Of a stretch of 46,755 nucleotides of DNA, positions 1 to 8,127 are shown piece after piece. The position numbers were made by a program, and so were the translations under genes. The stretch is taken from NCBI GenBank assembly GCA_945906305.1, contig CAMDQT010000025.1, positions 1 to 46,755 on the forward strand, read 5' to 3'. The stretch comes from Ferrithrix thermotolerans DSM 19514. Its GTDB lineage: Bacteria > Actinomycetota > Acidimicrobiia > Acidimicrobiales > CAIXPF01. The first letter of the stretch is position 1, and each line of letters opens with the position of its first letter. The notes under the pieces are model-generated. The model was not told where the DNA came from, did not search any database, and saw only the letters and a program-made list of their open reading frames with translations.

Positions 1-2
1 AG

Positions 3-425
3 GGCCTCGTCGAGGAGGTCACCTTGCGGGTGACCCGCCTGCGTACCGTGCAGGGCGAGGTGGTGTTCATCCCCAACGGCGAGATCCGCCAACTGATCAA
101 CCTCAGCATGGACTGGGCACAGTTGGTGGTGGACGTGCCGCTGCGCGCCGTCGAGGAGGTCAATGCGGCCATCGCCCAGCTCAAGATCGTGGTCGCGGCG
201 ATGGTCGCCGATGAGCATTGGCAGGAACTGTTGCTTGAGGCGCCGCGGGTTCTGGGGGTACAGGCCATTGAGGTGGGCGCGGTTCGGGTGCGGGTCGTGG
301 CCCGCGTCCGTGCTGCTGACCAGGACGACGCCGGACTCGAGATGCGGCTGCGTATCACCTCGGGGCTAGCGGAGGCCGGCATCGCCACGGCAGGACCACT
401 GTTGATTCCGACGGTCGCCACGTGA
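3..425 (+). CDS. MscS-family mechanosensitive ion channel, C-terminal part (5' end outside window)
   Basis: The reading frame is open from the first bases of the window and ends at TGA 423-425, so only the last 140 residues are present. The visible part begins GLVEEVTLRVTRLRT and continues with GEVVFIPNGEI, the signature of the MscS beta domain: the G-x-V-E-x-I-x-L-R-x-T motif followed by an IPN loop. After it comes the alpha/beta C-terminal domain that lines the cytoplasmic vestibule. The pore helices must lie upstream. Such channels release osmolytes on hypo-osmotic shock from the inner membrane. The stop overlaps the GTG of a tiny ORF at 422. Family assignment is firm; substrate and gating class cannot be judged from the fragment. 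Confidence 0.9.
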   Translation, partial: GLVEEVTLRVTRLRTVQGEVVFIPNGEIRQLINLSMDWAQLVVDVPLRAVEEVNAAIAQLKIVVAAMVADEHWQELLLEAPRVLGVQAIEVGAVRVRVVARVRAADQDDAGLEMRLRITSGLAEAGIATAGPLLIPTVAT

Positions 426-511
426 GCCTCGATCGGATTCGCCTTTCCACCTGGTGGTGGTCTTTCGTCCTCGCGCTGTCTGTGTCGGCGTACTTGCTGC
501 TCGGACCGTAA
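422..511 (+). CDS. Candidate 29-residue single-span membrane peptide coupled to the MscS gene
   Basis: A GTG at 422 overlaps the mscS stop in a GTGA arrangement, the same coupling used elsewhere in this window. The 29-codon frame ends in TAA 509-511. The product starts with a short basic stretch (SLDRIRLST), then three tryptophans and a hydrophobic run, SFVLALSVSAYLLLG. That is enough for one membrane span with an inside-positive N terminus. A strong inverted repeat follows 11 bases after the stop, so this frame would be the last one on the mscS transcript. No known family is recognised. It could be a chance frame, but overlap, membrane character and downstream hairpin agree. Confidence 0.45.
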   Translation: MSLDRIRLSTWWWSFVLALSVSAYLLLGP

Positions 512-522
512 CGAACGTGTCC

Positions 523-545
523 CTGCGGCCAGAGCAGGGCCGCAG
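523..545 (+). terminator. Hairpin downstream of the mscS transcript
   Basis: CTGCGGCC at 523-530 is perfectly complementary to GGCCGCAG at 538-545, with a 7-base loop. It lies just after the small ORF and before the Rieske oxygenase gene. There is no U-tract, which is common for GC-rich actinobacterial terminators, so the role is inferred from position. Confidence 0.5.
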
Positions 546-603
546 ACCGGTCGCTCTAAGCTGGAGTTGCCGGGGCCGAGGTGGTCGAGGTGGGGGGTTG
601 CAG

Positions 604-1959
604 ATGTCCACACGAGGAACGCAACGTTCGGCGGGACCGAGTTACCAGTCAGTGATAGCCGCTGATCTCACACCGCCGCCGGTGTCGCTGCGGGTCGAGC
701 AGTTCGACTGGCCCGGTGACACCCGGGTCGATCCGCAGCGCTACACCTCTCGCGAGTTCGCCGCCCTCGAGGCCACCCATTTGTGGCCCAAGGTCTGGCA
801 GATGGCCTGTCGCCTGGAGCAGATCCCAGAGGTGGGCTCCTTCATCACCTATGAGGTGGCCGACGTCGGTCTGATCGTGGTACGCACCGCGGCGGATACC
901 ATCAAAGCGTTTCACAACTCCTGTTTGCACCGTGGGACGACCCTGGCCGAAGGTGAGGGCAGGGTTGGGCAGTTCCGATGCCCGTTCCATGCCTGGACCT
1001 GGAACCTCGACGGCACCTTTCGCATGATGGCCGCCGAGTGGGATTTCGGCCATGTCGATGTCGCCACGATGGCATTGCCCGAAGCGGCGGTGGCGCAGTG
1101 GGGTGGTTTTGTCTTCGTCAACCCCGACCCGCAGGCGGAACCCTTCGAGCAGTACAGCGCGCCGCTCGGGGAGCATTTTGTCGACCATCCACTCGATGAT
1201 CGTTACCTCTTCGCTCACGCCGGACGGATCATCGAAGCCAACTGGAAAGCCACCCTCGAGGCCTTCCTGGAGACCTACCACGTCGCCGCGACCCACCCCC
1301 ACACCGTGCGCTTCGCCAACGACACCGAATCGCAAACGGACACCCTCGGCCCCAACCTGACCCGCATGCTTGAGGCCACCGGCGTACCCATCGGTTCCCT
1401 TATCGGCAAGATCTCTGAGCGCGAGATCGCCGAAAAGGCCCAGCGGGTATTGCCCCGGGAGTTTCGCCGCGCGGTGCCCGAGAATGTCCAAGCCCGCCAT
1501 TTCCTCGCCGATCGCCTGCGCGACGGGCTCGGGTCGATGTGGGGGGTAGACCTGTCGGCGTTGTCCGAGGCCGAACTTCTCGACACCGACCAATACCACC
1601 TCTTCCCGAACTTCTTTCCGTGGTTGGGCGTGTACCTGCCCATCGCCTATCGGTTCCGCCCGTGGGGCGAAGATCCCCATCGCAGCCTGATGGAGATCAT
1701 GGTGTTGCATCCCAAGCCGACCGACGGCCGACCCTACGAAACCGCGGCGTTCCAATTGCTACAAGCAGATCAGAGTTGGTGCCAGGCGCGGGGGCTGGAA
1801 CAGCTCGGGATGGTTTTCGACCAGGACACCGACAACCTGGTGCGGGTCCAGCGGGGCCTCCGCTTCGGTCGGCAGTCCGAGGTGACCCTGGGCGATTACC
1901 TCGAGATTCGAATACGGCACTACCACCGCCGCCTAGACCAGCAACTCGGGCTGCACTGA
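604..1959 (+). CDS. Rieske [2Fe-2S] aromatic ring-hydroxylating oxygenase, alpha subunit
   Basis: 451 residues from ATG 604, which follows a G-rich stretch (GTGGGGGG); the frame is open further upstream but has no better start. The N-terminal Rieske domain has C107-x-H109 (CLHRG) and C126-x2-H129 (CPFHAW), the cluster ligands. The catalytic domain has the mononuclear iron histidines H226 and H231 in TYHVAATHPH. Length and layout match the alpha subunits that hydroxylate aromatic or choline/carnitine-like substrates using electrons from a reductase. No ferredoxin, reductase or beta subunit gene is nearby, so it is probably a one-component alpha-type enzyme served by a distant reductase. Substrate unknown. 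Confidence 0.9.
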   Translation: MSTRGTQRSAGPSYQSVIAADLTPPPVSLRVEQFDWPGDTRVDPQRYTSREFAALEATHLWPKVWQMACRLEQIPEVGSFITYEVADVGLIVVRTAADTIKAFHNSCLHRGTTLAEGEGRVGQFRCPFHAWTWNLDGTFRMMAAEWDFGHVDVATMALPEAAVAQWGGFVFVNPDPQAEPFEQYSAPLGEHFVDHPLDDRYLFAHAGRIIEANWKATLEAFLETYHVAATHPHTVRFANDTESQTDTLGPNLTRMLEATGVPIGSLIGKISEREIAEKAQRVLPREFRRAVPENVQARHFLADRLRDGLGSMWGVDLSALSEAELLDTDQYHLFPNFFPWLGVYLPIAYRFRPWGEDPHRSLMEIMVLHPKPTDGRPYETAAFQLLQADQSWCQARGLEQLGMVFDQDTDNLVRVQRGLRFGRQSEVTLGDYLEIRIRHYHRRLDQQLGLH

Positions 1960-1962
1960 GCC

Positions 1963-1993
1963 GCCCGGTAGGCGCGGTGTCCCGCGATCGGGC
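1963..1993. terminator. Hairpin between convergent genes
   Basis: CGCGG 1973-1977 pairs with CCGCG 1982-1986 around TGTC, and GCCCG 1963-1967 pairs with CGGGC 1989-1993 outside it. It lies between the ends of the Rieske gene (+) and the EamA gene (-), so it could terminate both. Confidence 0.45.
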
Positions 1994-2012
1994 TTCGGTC
2001 CCAGCCGTGAGC

Positions 2013-2927
2013 TCAGGTCGAGGCGGCGTCTTGCTCCGCGGCCCCCGGGGAAGTGGAAAGGCTCAGCACTACCAGTGCCCCGACGGTGACTGCCAGGCCC
2101 AGAACTTGTAGCGCCACCATCGATTCACCGAGAAAGATGACTCCCGCGAAGGCGGCGCCGACGGGTTCGCCCTGCAGGAGAATGCCCGCAGTGGACAGCG
2201 GCACGTGGGCCTGAGCCCAGGCCAGAAGGCCGTGTCCCAGGCAACCGGGTATGAGCGCCAGCGCTATCAGCCAGCCCCAGCCGTGGCTGGGAGGGGTGAG
2301 GCCCTCGTCGGTGAACAGCACCATGAATGGCACCAGGGAAAGTGCGGCGATGACGGCCATGCACAGCATGTACTCGATCGTGCCGACACCCTGGCGGGCG
2401 CGTTTGCTGACAAAGAGGTAACAGACCCAGATGAAGATGGCGGCGAGCGCCATGGCGAAGCCGAAGGCGGTGGTGGCACCGTTGGCGAAACCGAACGCGA
2501 CGAACACGGCGATACCCCCCACCGCTCCGCAGGCACACCACAGCGCCTTGGCGGTGATGGCCTCGCCCAGAACACGTGCGCCGATAACCAGCGTCATGAC
2601 GGGGGTCAGGGCGGAGGTGACCGTAGCGATGCCGACACTGGCATGGCGCAGGGCCTCGAACCATACGGCGAGGTTGACGCCGAACAGCAGTCCGCCGAGC
2701 AGGGAACGTCGCAGCATCGCCAGCGTGATGCGCTTGCGTGTCACTGCTGCGATCAGACCGAAGGTCCCCGAAACCAGCACCAGTCGCCAAAAGGCGATCA
2801 CCACCCCGGGGAGGTCGGCGTTCTTGGCAATAACGCCCGCCGAGGACCAACAGGCGGTGGCCGCCAGCACCGCTAAGACGCCCAGCGAGCTTTGCGAACG
2901 GACTTTCGTTGTGGTGTCCTCGGTCAC
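2013..2927 (-). CDS. EamA/DMT-superfamily transporter
   Basis: 304 residues, almost entirely hydrophobic, with about ten predicted membrane spans in two EamA halves (roughly residues 14-145 and 155-295). The first half begins with the typical LAATACWSSAGVIAK pattern, and the second contains the conserved late motif LLQGEPVGAAFAGVIFLGE. Family members export or exchange small metabolites such as amino acids, sugars or nucleotide derivatives; the substrate cannot be told from sequence. It faces the Rieske gene and stands alone. A second paralogue of the same superfamily lies at 40666-41610. Confidence 0.88.
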   Translation of the reverse strand: MTEDTTTKVRSQSSLGVLAVLAATACWSSAGVIAKNADLPGVVIAFWRLVLVSGTFGLIAAVTRKRITLAMLRRSLLGGLLFGVNLAVWFEALRHASVGIATVTSALTPVMTLVIGARVLGEAITAKALWCACGAVGGIAVFVAFGFANGATTAFGFAMALAAIFIWVCYLFVSKRARQGVGTIEYMLCMAVIAALSLVPFMVLFTDEGLTPPSHGWGWLIALALIPGCLGHGLLAWAQAHVPLSTAGILLQGEPVGAAFAGVIFLGESMVALQVLGLAVTVGALVVLSLSTSPGAAEQDAAST

Positions 2928-3000
2928 TTTCTGACGCTAACACCGCCGGGCCGAGGTGACCGCGACTTTGGCCCGGCGCGTTGGTCCTGCCGGCCGCGGT

Positions 3001-3753
3001 TCAATCGGTGAGCAGCAGGTCGCGCAGGGCCTCAACCGTGGTGGCGTCGATGCCGATGGCCGCCGCCGCCGCAATCCAGCCACCGTAGGTGCCGTGCACG
3101 GCGTCGACGAATCCGATCACGGCGTCGGGCGGAGCCTCGAAGGCGGCGAGGGGGCGGCCGGCCAGGATGCGTTCGGCATCGGGCCGGGCCTGGATCTTGG
3201 CCAGCGCCCGGGCCATGTTCTCCTGGGACAGCGCATAGTCGGCCACGATCGTGTCGTCATCCACACCAAGGACCCCGAGCAGAAGTGCCGCCGCCACGCC
3301 GGTGCGGTCCTTGCCCGCGGCGCAGTGAAACACGAGGGGATGGTTCTGCGGGTCGGCGAGCAGCCCGAAGAGTTCGACCAGGGCGGGAGCGCCCCTTTGC
3401 AGCATCTTCAGGTAGCCCTTCGCGGCCGGGGGCCGAATGTCGCTGGCATGACGGGCGACGCGGGTCTCGTCGATCATCGGCAGGTGGTGGCGGCGGGCGC
3501 CAACCTCGGCCAGACGGGCCACCTGAGTGGGGTTACCGCCGCCTTCCTGATGGCCGTATTCGAAGCCGGTTCTCAGGTCGACGGTGCTGCGTAGGCCGAG
3601 TTCGTCGCGCAACACCGCCACGTCGGCCGCGGTGAGTCGCAAGGCGTCGGAGCGGAACACCCGACGCCAGCGCACGTGAGTACCGTGCTCGGTCCGATAT
3701 CCACCGAGGTCGCGGAAATTGCTGGGTCCGCCAAGGCCGGGGTCACGCTCCAT
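3001..3753 (-). CDS. Tyrosine-protein-phosphatase-like protein (Tyr_phosphatase_3 type)
   Basis: 250 residues from ATG 3753; an in-frame TTG at 3789 is less likely. The N terminus SNFRDLGGYRT is the typical start of this bacterial family, and the catalytic P-loop HCAAGKDRTGV (nucleophile Cys about residue 144) fits C-x5-R. Members hydrolyse phosphotyrosine or phosphoinositides in the cytoplasm or at the cell surface. The Wzz/BY-kinase-like protein of the polysaccharide cluster 5 kb away is a tempting partner, but that protein seems to have lost its catalytic lysine, so no link is claimed. Confidence 0.88.
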   Translation of the reverse strand: MERDPGLGGPSNFRDLGGYRTEHGTHVRWRRVFRSDALRLTAADVAVLRDELGLRSTVDLRTGFEYGHQEGGGNPTQVARLAEVGARRHHLPMIDETRVARHASDIRPPAAKGYLKMLQRGAPALVELFGLLADPQNHPLVFHCAAGKDRTGVAAALLLGVLGVDDDTIVADYALSQENMARALAKIQARPDAERILAGRPLAAFEAPPDAVIGFVDAVHGTYGGWIAAAAAIGIDATTVEALRDLLLTD

Positions 3754-3896
3754 AGTCGAAGGCTGCCCGCGTTGGACCCTGAGGGGCAAGCCGCACGGTT
3801 GGGGGCGCCTCGGCTGGTGCCCGTCGCGTCGCTGCGGGCCGCGAGTGGACCGATCGTTGCGGCGCCGAGGCCGACGATGCGGCTAGAACGTCCGGC

Positions 3897-3912
3897 GCAC
3901 CGTCCACGGTGC
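3897..3912 (+). promoter_or_regulatory. Hairpin in the leader of the carboxylase gene
   Basis: GCACCG 3897-3902 pairs perfectly with CGGTGC 3907-3912 around a TCCA loop. It sits 23 bases before the candidate leader ORF and 73 before the carboxylase ATG, in the region between two divergent genes. Role inferred from position only. Confidence 0.35.
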
Positions 3913-3935
3913 CAACGTTGTTTGAGGAGCATGAG

Positions 3936-3989
3936 ATGTCCCATTGCGTCGTGGTGGTGCCGCCGGGTCTAACCGAGGCCGTTCGATGA
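3936..3989 (+). CDS. Candidate 17-codon leader ORF before the carboxylase gene
   Basis: ATG 3936 is preceded by GAGGAGC at 3924-3930, a good ribosome binding site with 5-base spacing. The frame encodes MSHCVVVVPPGLTEAVR and its TGA (3987-3989) overlaps the carboxylase ATG (3986) as ATGA. The carboxylase start itself has no clear binding site, so its translation may depend on ribosomes finishing this short frame. The upstream hairpin adds to a leader-like layout. The run of valines and prolines is notable. It may equally be fortuitous. Confidence 0.35.
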   Translation: MSHCVVVVPPGLTEAVR

Positions 3990-5554
3990 GTGAGCACACC
4001 ACGGGTGCCGATCACGATCCCGTGGCCGAACTGCACGAACGAGCCCGTCGGGTCCGCACCGATTTGGGTGGCGCAGCCAAGGTCGCCCAAATGCGGGCCG
4101 AGGGCATCCCGACTGTCCGCGACCACATCGAAGCGATGCTCGACCCGGGAAGTTTCCGCGAGCTAGGCACGTTCAGTCGATCGATGCGCCTCGAGGACCG
4201 CGCCAACACCCCCGGTGACGGCAAGATCGGTGGCGAGGGCACCATCGAAGGCCGCCCGGTGGCCATCGGCGGCGATGACATCACGGTGAAGAAGGGTTCG
4301 AGTGCCATTGTCGGCAGTCGCCGGATGGAACGGCTGTTCCAGCGGGCCCATGAACGCGGGATGCCCTATGTGTACCTCGGGGAGACCGGTGGCGGCCGCA
4401 TTCCCGACCTGATCGGCGCCGAAGGGATCTCCGACGTCGCCCCCTCGCCTGCACTGGCCCGCCGTCGCCGCAAGATCCCCATGGCCGCCATGATTGTGGG
4501 CCAAAGCTTTGGTGGTTCGTCCTTCCAGGCCGCGTTCTCCGACTTCGTGGTGCAGGTCCGTGGTTCGGTCATGGCGGTGACATCGCCGCGGGTGTTCGAA
4601 ATCGCCACCGGTGAAATTGTGGGCTTCGAGGAACTCGGCGGCGTCGACGTGCACGCTCGCCACACCGGCCAGATCGACGTCGGGGTCGACACCTTCGCCG
4701 AGGGATACGAGGCGCTACGACGCTGGCTGTCCTACCTGCCACCCAACGCCTGGACGGCGGCACCGCGCGGCGAGCACCGAGCCGATCTCGCGCCCGATTC
4801 GTCCTTGGCTGCGCTCGTTCCAGCCTCGCGGCGTCGGGGCTACGACATGCGGCGGTTCTCTCAGGCGCTGCTCGATCCCGGCTCCTTTTTTGAACTCCAG
4901 GCGCAGTACGCCCGTAACCTCACCGTCGGACTGGGACGACTCGACGGCTTCTCGGTGGGGATTGTGGCCAACAACCCGATGTTCAATGCCGGAGTGCTCG
5001 ATTCCCAAGCCTGTCGCAAGGCCATTCGGCTGATGTGCCTGTGCGACGCTTTCAACCTGCCGGTGATCTTTCTGATGGACGTCCCTGGCTTCATGGTGGG
5101 CAAGGCTGTGGAGCACGACCGCATCCTGTCTCTCGCCATCCGCCTGGTCGAAGCCCTCGCCAACCTCTCTAGTCCCAGCCTCACCGTGACCATCCGCAAG
5201 GGTTTCGGCCTGGCGTTTCCGGCCATGAACGGCTCAGGTATGGGCGCCTCGGGGCTGTACTCGTGGCCGGGGGCGGAGATCGGCTTCATGGACCCCGAGG
5301 TGGGCGTCAACGTGGCGTTCGCGGCCCGACTGGCGGGGCTCTCAGCCGAAGACGCCCAGTCCGAGCGAGCCCGTCTGGTGGCCGAAGTGGCCGGGGCCAC
5401 CACCCCCTACGAAGCGGCCGGAACGATGCGCATCGACGAGGTGATTGACCCCGCGGATACCCGGCGGATACTCGTGGAGGATCTCCGTCGGCTCGAGGGC
5501 CGGCGGATACCGCCGCCCGAACAGCGGCCCCTCAGCTACTGGCCCACGGTCTGA
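3986..5554 (+). CDS. Acyl-CoA carboxylase, carboxyltransferase (beta) subunit
   Basis: 522 residues, the usual size for PccB/AccD-type subunits. Features include the N-terminal helix LHERARRVRTDLGG, the first crotonase-like half with YLGETGGGRIPDL, and the second half with the acyl-CoA-binding and oxyanion region (LMDVPGFMVG, AFPAMNGSGMGASG and AEIGFMDPEVGVNVAF). The protein would transfer CO2 from carboxybiotin on a partner subunit to an acyl-CoA. No biotin carboxylase/BCCP subunit is encoded nearby, so its partner must be elsewhere. The IRKGFGLAFPAMNG stretch departs from the common propionyl-CoA carboxylase form, so the acyl substrate is left open. Its start overlaps a candidate leader ORF. 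Confidence 0.9.
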   Translation: MSEHTTGADHDPVAELHERARRVRTDLGGAAKVAQMRAEGIPTVRDHIEAMLDPGSFRELGTFSRSMRLEDRANTPGDGKIGGEGTIEGRPVAIGGDDITVKKGSSAIVGSRRMERLFQRAHERGMPYVYLGETGGGRIPDLIGAEGISDVAPSPALARRRRKIPMAAMIVGQSFGGSSFQAAFSDFVVQVRGSVMAVTSPRVFEIATGEIVGFEELGGVDVHARHTGQIDVGVDTFAEGYEALRRWLSYLPPNAWTAAPRGEHRADLAPDSSLAALVPASRRRGYDMRRFSQALLDPGSFFELQAQYARNLTVGLGRLDGFSVGIVANNPMFNAGVLDSQACRKAIRLMCLCDAFNLPVIFLMDVPGFMVGKAVEHDRILSLAIRLVEALANLSSPSLTVTIRKGFGLAFPAMNGSGMGASGLYSWPGAEIGFMDPEVGVNVAFAARLAGLSAEDAQSERARLVAEVAGATTPYEAAGTMRIDEVIDPADTRRILVEDLRRLEGRRIPPPEQRPLSYWPTV

Positions 5555-5590
5555 GCGCGGCGGGCCGTGGCGTCTGGCCGATGAGCGGCC

Positions 5591-6064
5591 TCATGCCTCG
5601 CGGGGGGCGACGATGGTGGAAGTGCCCTGGGCGACGGCCACCAGACGACGCCTCGCGCCCGAGTCGCCTTGTCCCGCGACGATGTTCTCCACCTCGATGC
5701 GGATCACGGCCAGACGTTTGCTCATCGACACGATCTGCGCCGTGGCTTCCACTCGACCGGAGGTGACCGGGGCCAGCAGGTTGATCTTGAATTCGGTGGT
5801 TGCCGCCCAAGACCCCGGTGCCATCACCGGGTACATCACCACGCCAAGGACGTGATCCACCAATGCGCTGATGCAGCCACCGTGGAGGTTCCCAATCATG
5901 GTGAGAACCTCGTCGGTCACCTCGAAGCCAGCCACGAGCCGACCGGCGCTGAACTCGGTGGCGACGATGCCGAGGTAGGCGTCGATGCCCTTGCGGCCGC
6001 GTTTGCCCAGGACCTTCTCTGTCCAGGCTTGGTCGAAGTGTTCGAAGCTCAGCGGGTCAGCCAT
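5591..6064 (-). CDS. Hotdog-fold thioesterase (PaaI-like)
   Basis: 157 residues. The core motif NLHGGCISALVDHVLG (near residues 58-73) is the PaaI/4HBT signature, in which the HGG loop and following helix form the acyl-CoA site. The segment KINLLAPVTSGRVEATAQIV is the conserved central strand. Such proteins cleave acyl-CoA thioesters, often phenylacetyl- or hydroxybenzoyl-like ones. The gene converges with the acyl-CoA carboxylase gene 36 bases away, which suits a setting of CoA-ester metabolism but proves no common role. ATG 6064 is the only good start. Confidence 0.85.
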   Translation of the reverse strand: MADPLSFEHFDQAWTEKVLGKRGRKGIDAYLGIVATEFSAGRLVAGFEVTDEVLTMIGNLHGGCISALVDHVLGVVMYPVMAPGSWAATTEFKINLLAPVTSGRVEATAQIVSMSKRLAVIRIEVENIVAGQGDSGARRRLVAVAQGTSTIVAPREA

Positions 6065-6112
6065 GGCGGCAGGTTATCCGTGTCCCCCCTGCCCCAAAAC
6101 CCTGGGGTGCGG

Positions 6113-7222
6113 TTAGCCGTTCGGTAGGACCACCCCGTGCACCGGCACGGCACCCTCGGCCTCGCCCGCCAAACGGGCGATGAGTTCCTCGGCCCCGTCG
6201 AGATCGACGGTCTCGCGGGGAAGTTGCTCGAAGGGGAAGCGCCGCGACTCCAAAAGACGAAGGGCCTGTTGGTAGGCGGGAAAGTCCACGCCGAGGGTGC
6301 CGAGCACGGTGAGTTCTTTGTAGACGATGTGATCGGGGTCGAATCCCGGCGTTTGCGCCCCGGCCCCTCGGGTGCCGGCGAGCACCACCCGGCCACCTGT
6401 AGTGGCCAGCTTCACCGCCTGGGCGAACGCCGCGGGTGCCTTGGCGGTCACATCGACCACCACGTCTGCGCCGCGTAGGCCTGCCTGACGCAAGGCGCGC
6501 ACGGGGTCAGTTGTGGACACGTCTACGGCGAGGTCCACCCCGAATGCCTTGGCCTGGTCGAGACGCGGCAGGTCGCGTGGTCCGAGGCCGGTCATGAGCA
6601 CAAAAGAGGCCCCCGCATCCTTGGCCGCCGCGGCCACCGACAAGCCCCTTATGCCCGGTCCGAGCACCGCCACTACCTCGCCGGGCTGCAGATCCGGGAC
6701 GGTGACGCCCCACCGAATGCCCGCACCGAGCGGGTTGAAGGCGGTGGCCACCGCCGGGTCGAGCCCGGCGGGTACCGGCAGCACCAACGCATCGGGATGC
6801 AGATAGAGGTGGGTGGCGTAGCCTCCCCACAGGTGGGGCGCCTCCTCGGAGGAGATGAACCCGTAGAAGTGGCGGACGCCGTGGCGCACGCAACGCCGGT
6901 ATTGCCCGGCGAGACAGGCCTCACATATCCGGCAAGACATGAAGACCTCAACCGCAACCCGGTCGCCGACCGTGACACCCCAGCGGGCGGCGGCGGTCGT
7001 TCCCACCGCCTCGATGATGCCGACGATCTCATGACCAGGGATGTAGGGGTAGGCCGCGCTGATATGGCCGGACCACTGCTCGTGGTCGGTGCCGCACAGC
7101 CCGCAGGCCTCGATGCGCAGGATGCCGTCGTCATCGCCGATGCTCGGCAGTTCGAACGTGGTGGCTTCAAGGCGGCGGGCCTGGCGCAAAACCAGGGCCC
7201 GAGCCGTGCCGGTCGGGGTCAT
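6113..7222 (-). CDS. Zinc-dependent medium-chain alcohol dehydrogenase
   Basis: 369 residues from ATG 7222; the longer open frame upstream is low-quality sequence. Catalytic zinc ligands are visible as C43 (GLCGTDH) and H64-E65 (PGHEIVG), and the structural zinc site as C97, C100, C103 and C111 (CRICEACLAGQYRRC). The cofactor domain carries VVAVLGPGIRGLSVAAAA, a variant of the usual GxGxxG/A Rossmann turn. The enzyme oxidises alcohols or reduces aldehydes/ketones with NAD(P). It is divergent from the polysaccharide operon across a 187-base gap and is probably independent of it. Confidence 0.88.
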   Translation of the reverse strand: MTPTGTARALVLRQARRLEATTFELPSIGDDDGILRIEACGLCGTDHEQWSGHISAAYPYIPGHEIVGIIEAVGTTAAARWGVTVGDRVAVEVFMSCRICEACLAGQYRRCVRHGVRHFYGFISSEEAPHLWGGYATHLYLHPDALVLPVPAGLDPAVATAFNPLGAGIRWGVTVPDLQPGEVVAVLGPGIRGLSVAAAAKDAGASFVLMTGLGPRDLPRLDQAKAFGVDLAVDVSTTDPVRALRQAGLRGADVVVDVTAKAPAAFAQAVKLATTGGRVVLAGTRGAGAQTPGFDPDHIVYKELTVLGTLGVDFPAYQQALRLLESRRFPFEQLPRETVDLDGAEELIARLAGEAEGAVPVHGVVLPNG

Positions 7223-7305
7223 GGCAGCGACCCTACCGGGGTCGCGGCGCGTCGCGCCGGGGTCGCGAGAGGTGCCGCGCCCCCGACATCCCCCCGATGG
7301 GGTAG

Positions 7306-7334
7306 TTGACGCCAACCGCGACGTTGGCGCTAAT
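7306..7334 (+). promoter_or_regulatory. Candidate promoter with inverted repeat before the polysaccharide operon
   Basis: TTGACG (7306-7311) resembles a -35 box, and GCTAAT/TAATCC about 17-19 bases later is a weak -10 candidate. Between them lies an inverted repeat, CGCCAAC (7310-7316) and GTTGGCG (7323-7329), with a 6-base spacer, a layout typical of an operator. It lies 76 bases before the sugar transferase ATG, in the gap between divergent genes. The repeat is plain; the promoter reading is tentative. Confidence 0.4.
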
Positions 7335-7409
7335 CCACCGATCCAGCCAGGCCGATAACCCAGGTATGGGTCTCCCCGCGTTGCCGGCACTTACCTCCTT
7401 GGCGATCTC

Positions 7410-8123
7410 ATGTTGAGCTGGCAGCATGACGTCGCTGACGATGTCCTTGTCGAGGCCGGCCCAGGGCAAGTGGAATTGCGGGTCGTTCCGTGGTCCCCAC
7501 CGTGCCCGCCGCGCTGGCAGCGGGCGCTGCGCCGAGCAATCAGCCTGGCCGTCGCCGTACCGGCTGCGATCATGCTTACGCCGCTGGTGATCGCCATCGC
7601 GACGCTGGTGAAGCTCACGAGCGATGGACCGGTGCTGTTCCGTCACGTGCGGGTGTCACGTGGCGGTTCGACGTTCACGATGCTGAAGTTCCGCACGATG
7701 CGCGAGGGCACCGTGGAATGGATCCGCCAGGATCCTCAGCGTTGGGCGGCGTATACCGCCAACGGGTACAAGGCCCCGCCCGAGTTCCGCTGTGTCACCC
7801 CGCTGGGCAAGGTCTTGCGCAAGACGAGCCTGGACGAGATTCCCCAGTTGTACAACGTGCTGCGCGGTGAGATGAGCATTGTCGGAGTCCGTCCCCGGGT
7901 GCCGAGCGAGTACCGGGCGCTGCCTGAGCGCAGTCGGGTCCTGTACGCGCTTTTCGAACCCGGCATGACGGGTCTGTGGCAGGTCAAAGGACGTTCGACT
8001 CTCGCCCGTGATGACCGCCTGTCCCTCGAGGACCATTACGTCGCGCACTGGAACCCGTGGCGTGACGTGGTTCTGATCGCCCGGACCCCCGCCGCCGTGG
8101 CCCGGATTCATGAGGCCGCCTAA
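7410..8123 (+). CDS. Polyprenyl-phosphate sugar-1-phosphate transferase (initiating exopolysaccharide enzyme)
   Basis: 237 residues. Only one N-terminal hydrophobic segment is present (about residues 45-68), followed by the catalytic bacterial sugar-transferase domain: GPVLFRHVRVSRGG, FTMLKFRTM, LRKTSLDEIPQLYNVLRGEM, SIVGVRPRVP and FEPGMTGLWQVKGRS. This is the minimal monotopic form, without the five-span N-terminal module of WbaP/WcaJ. It would move a sugar phosphate from a UDP-sugar to undecaprenyl phosphate at the inner membrane face and so start the repeat unit. It is the first gene of the cluster running to 15423. There is no clear ribosome binding site. Confidence 0.9.
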   Translation: MLSWQHDVADDVLVEAGPGQVELRVVPWSPPCPPRWQRALRRAISLAVAVPAAIMLTPLVIAIATLVKLTSDGPVLFRHVRVSRGGSTFTMLKFRTMREGTVEWIRQDPQRWAAYTANGYKAPPEFRCVTPLGKVLRKTSLDEIPQLYNVLRGEMSIVGVRPRVPSEYRALPERSRVLYALFEPGMTGLWQVKGRSTLARDDRLSLEDHYVAHWNPWRDVVLIARTPAAVARIHEAA

Positions 8124-8127
8124 TCCG

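Noticed and set aside
649-1755. 368-codon open frame on the minus strand opposite the Rieske gene
   Set aside because: It is antisense to a gene with clear motifs, has no family character and results from high GC content in the third codon position.
2205-2876. 223-codon plus-strand frame opposite the EamA gene
   Set aside because: Rich in Gly, Asp and His typical of the antisense of a membrane protein; the minus-strand gene is clear.
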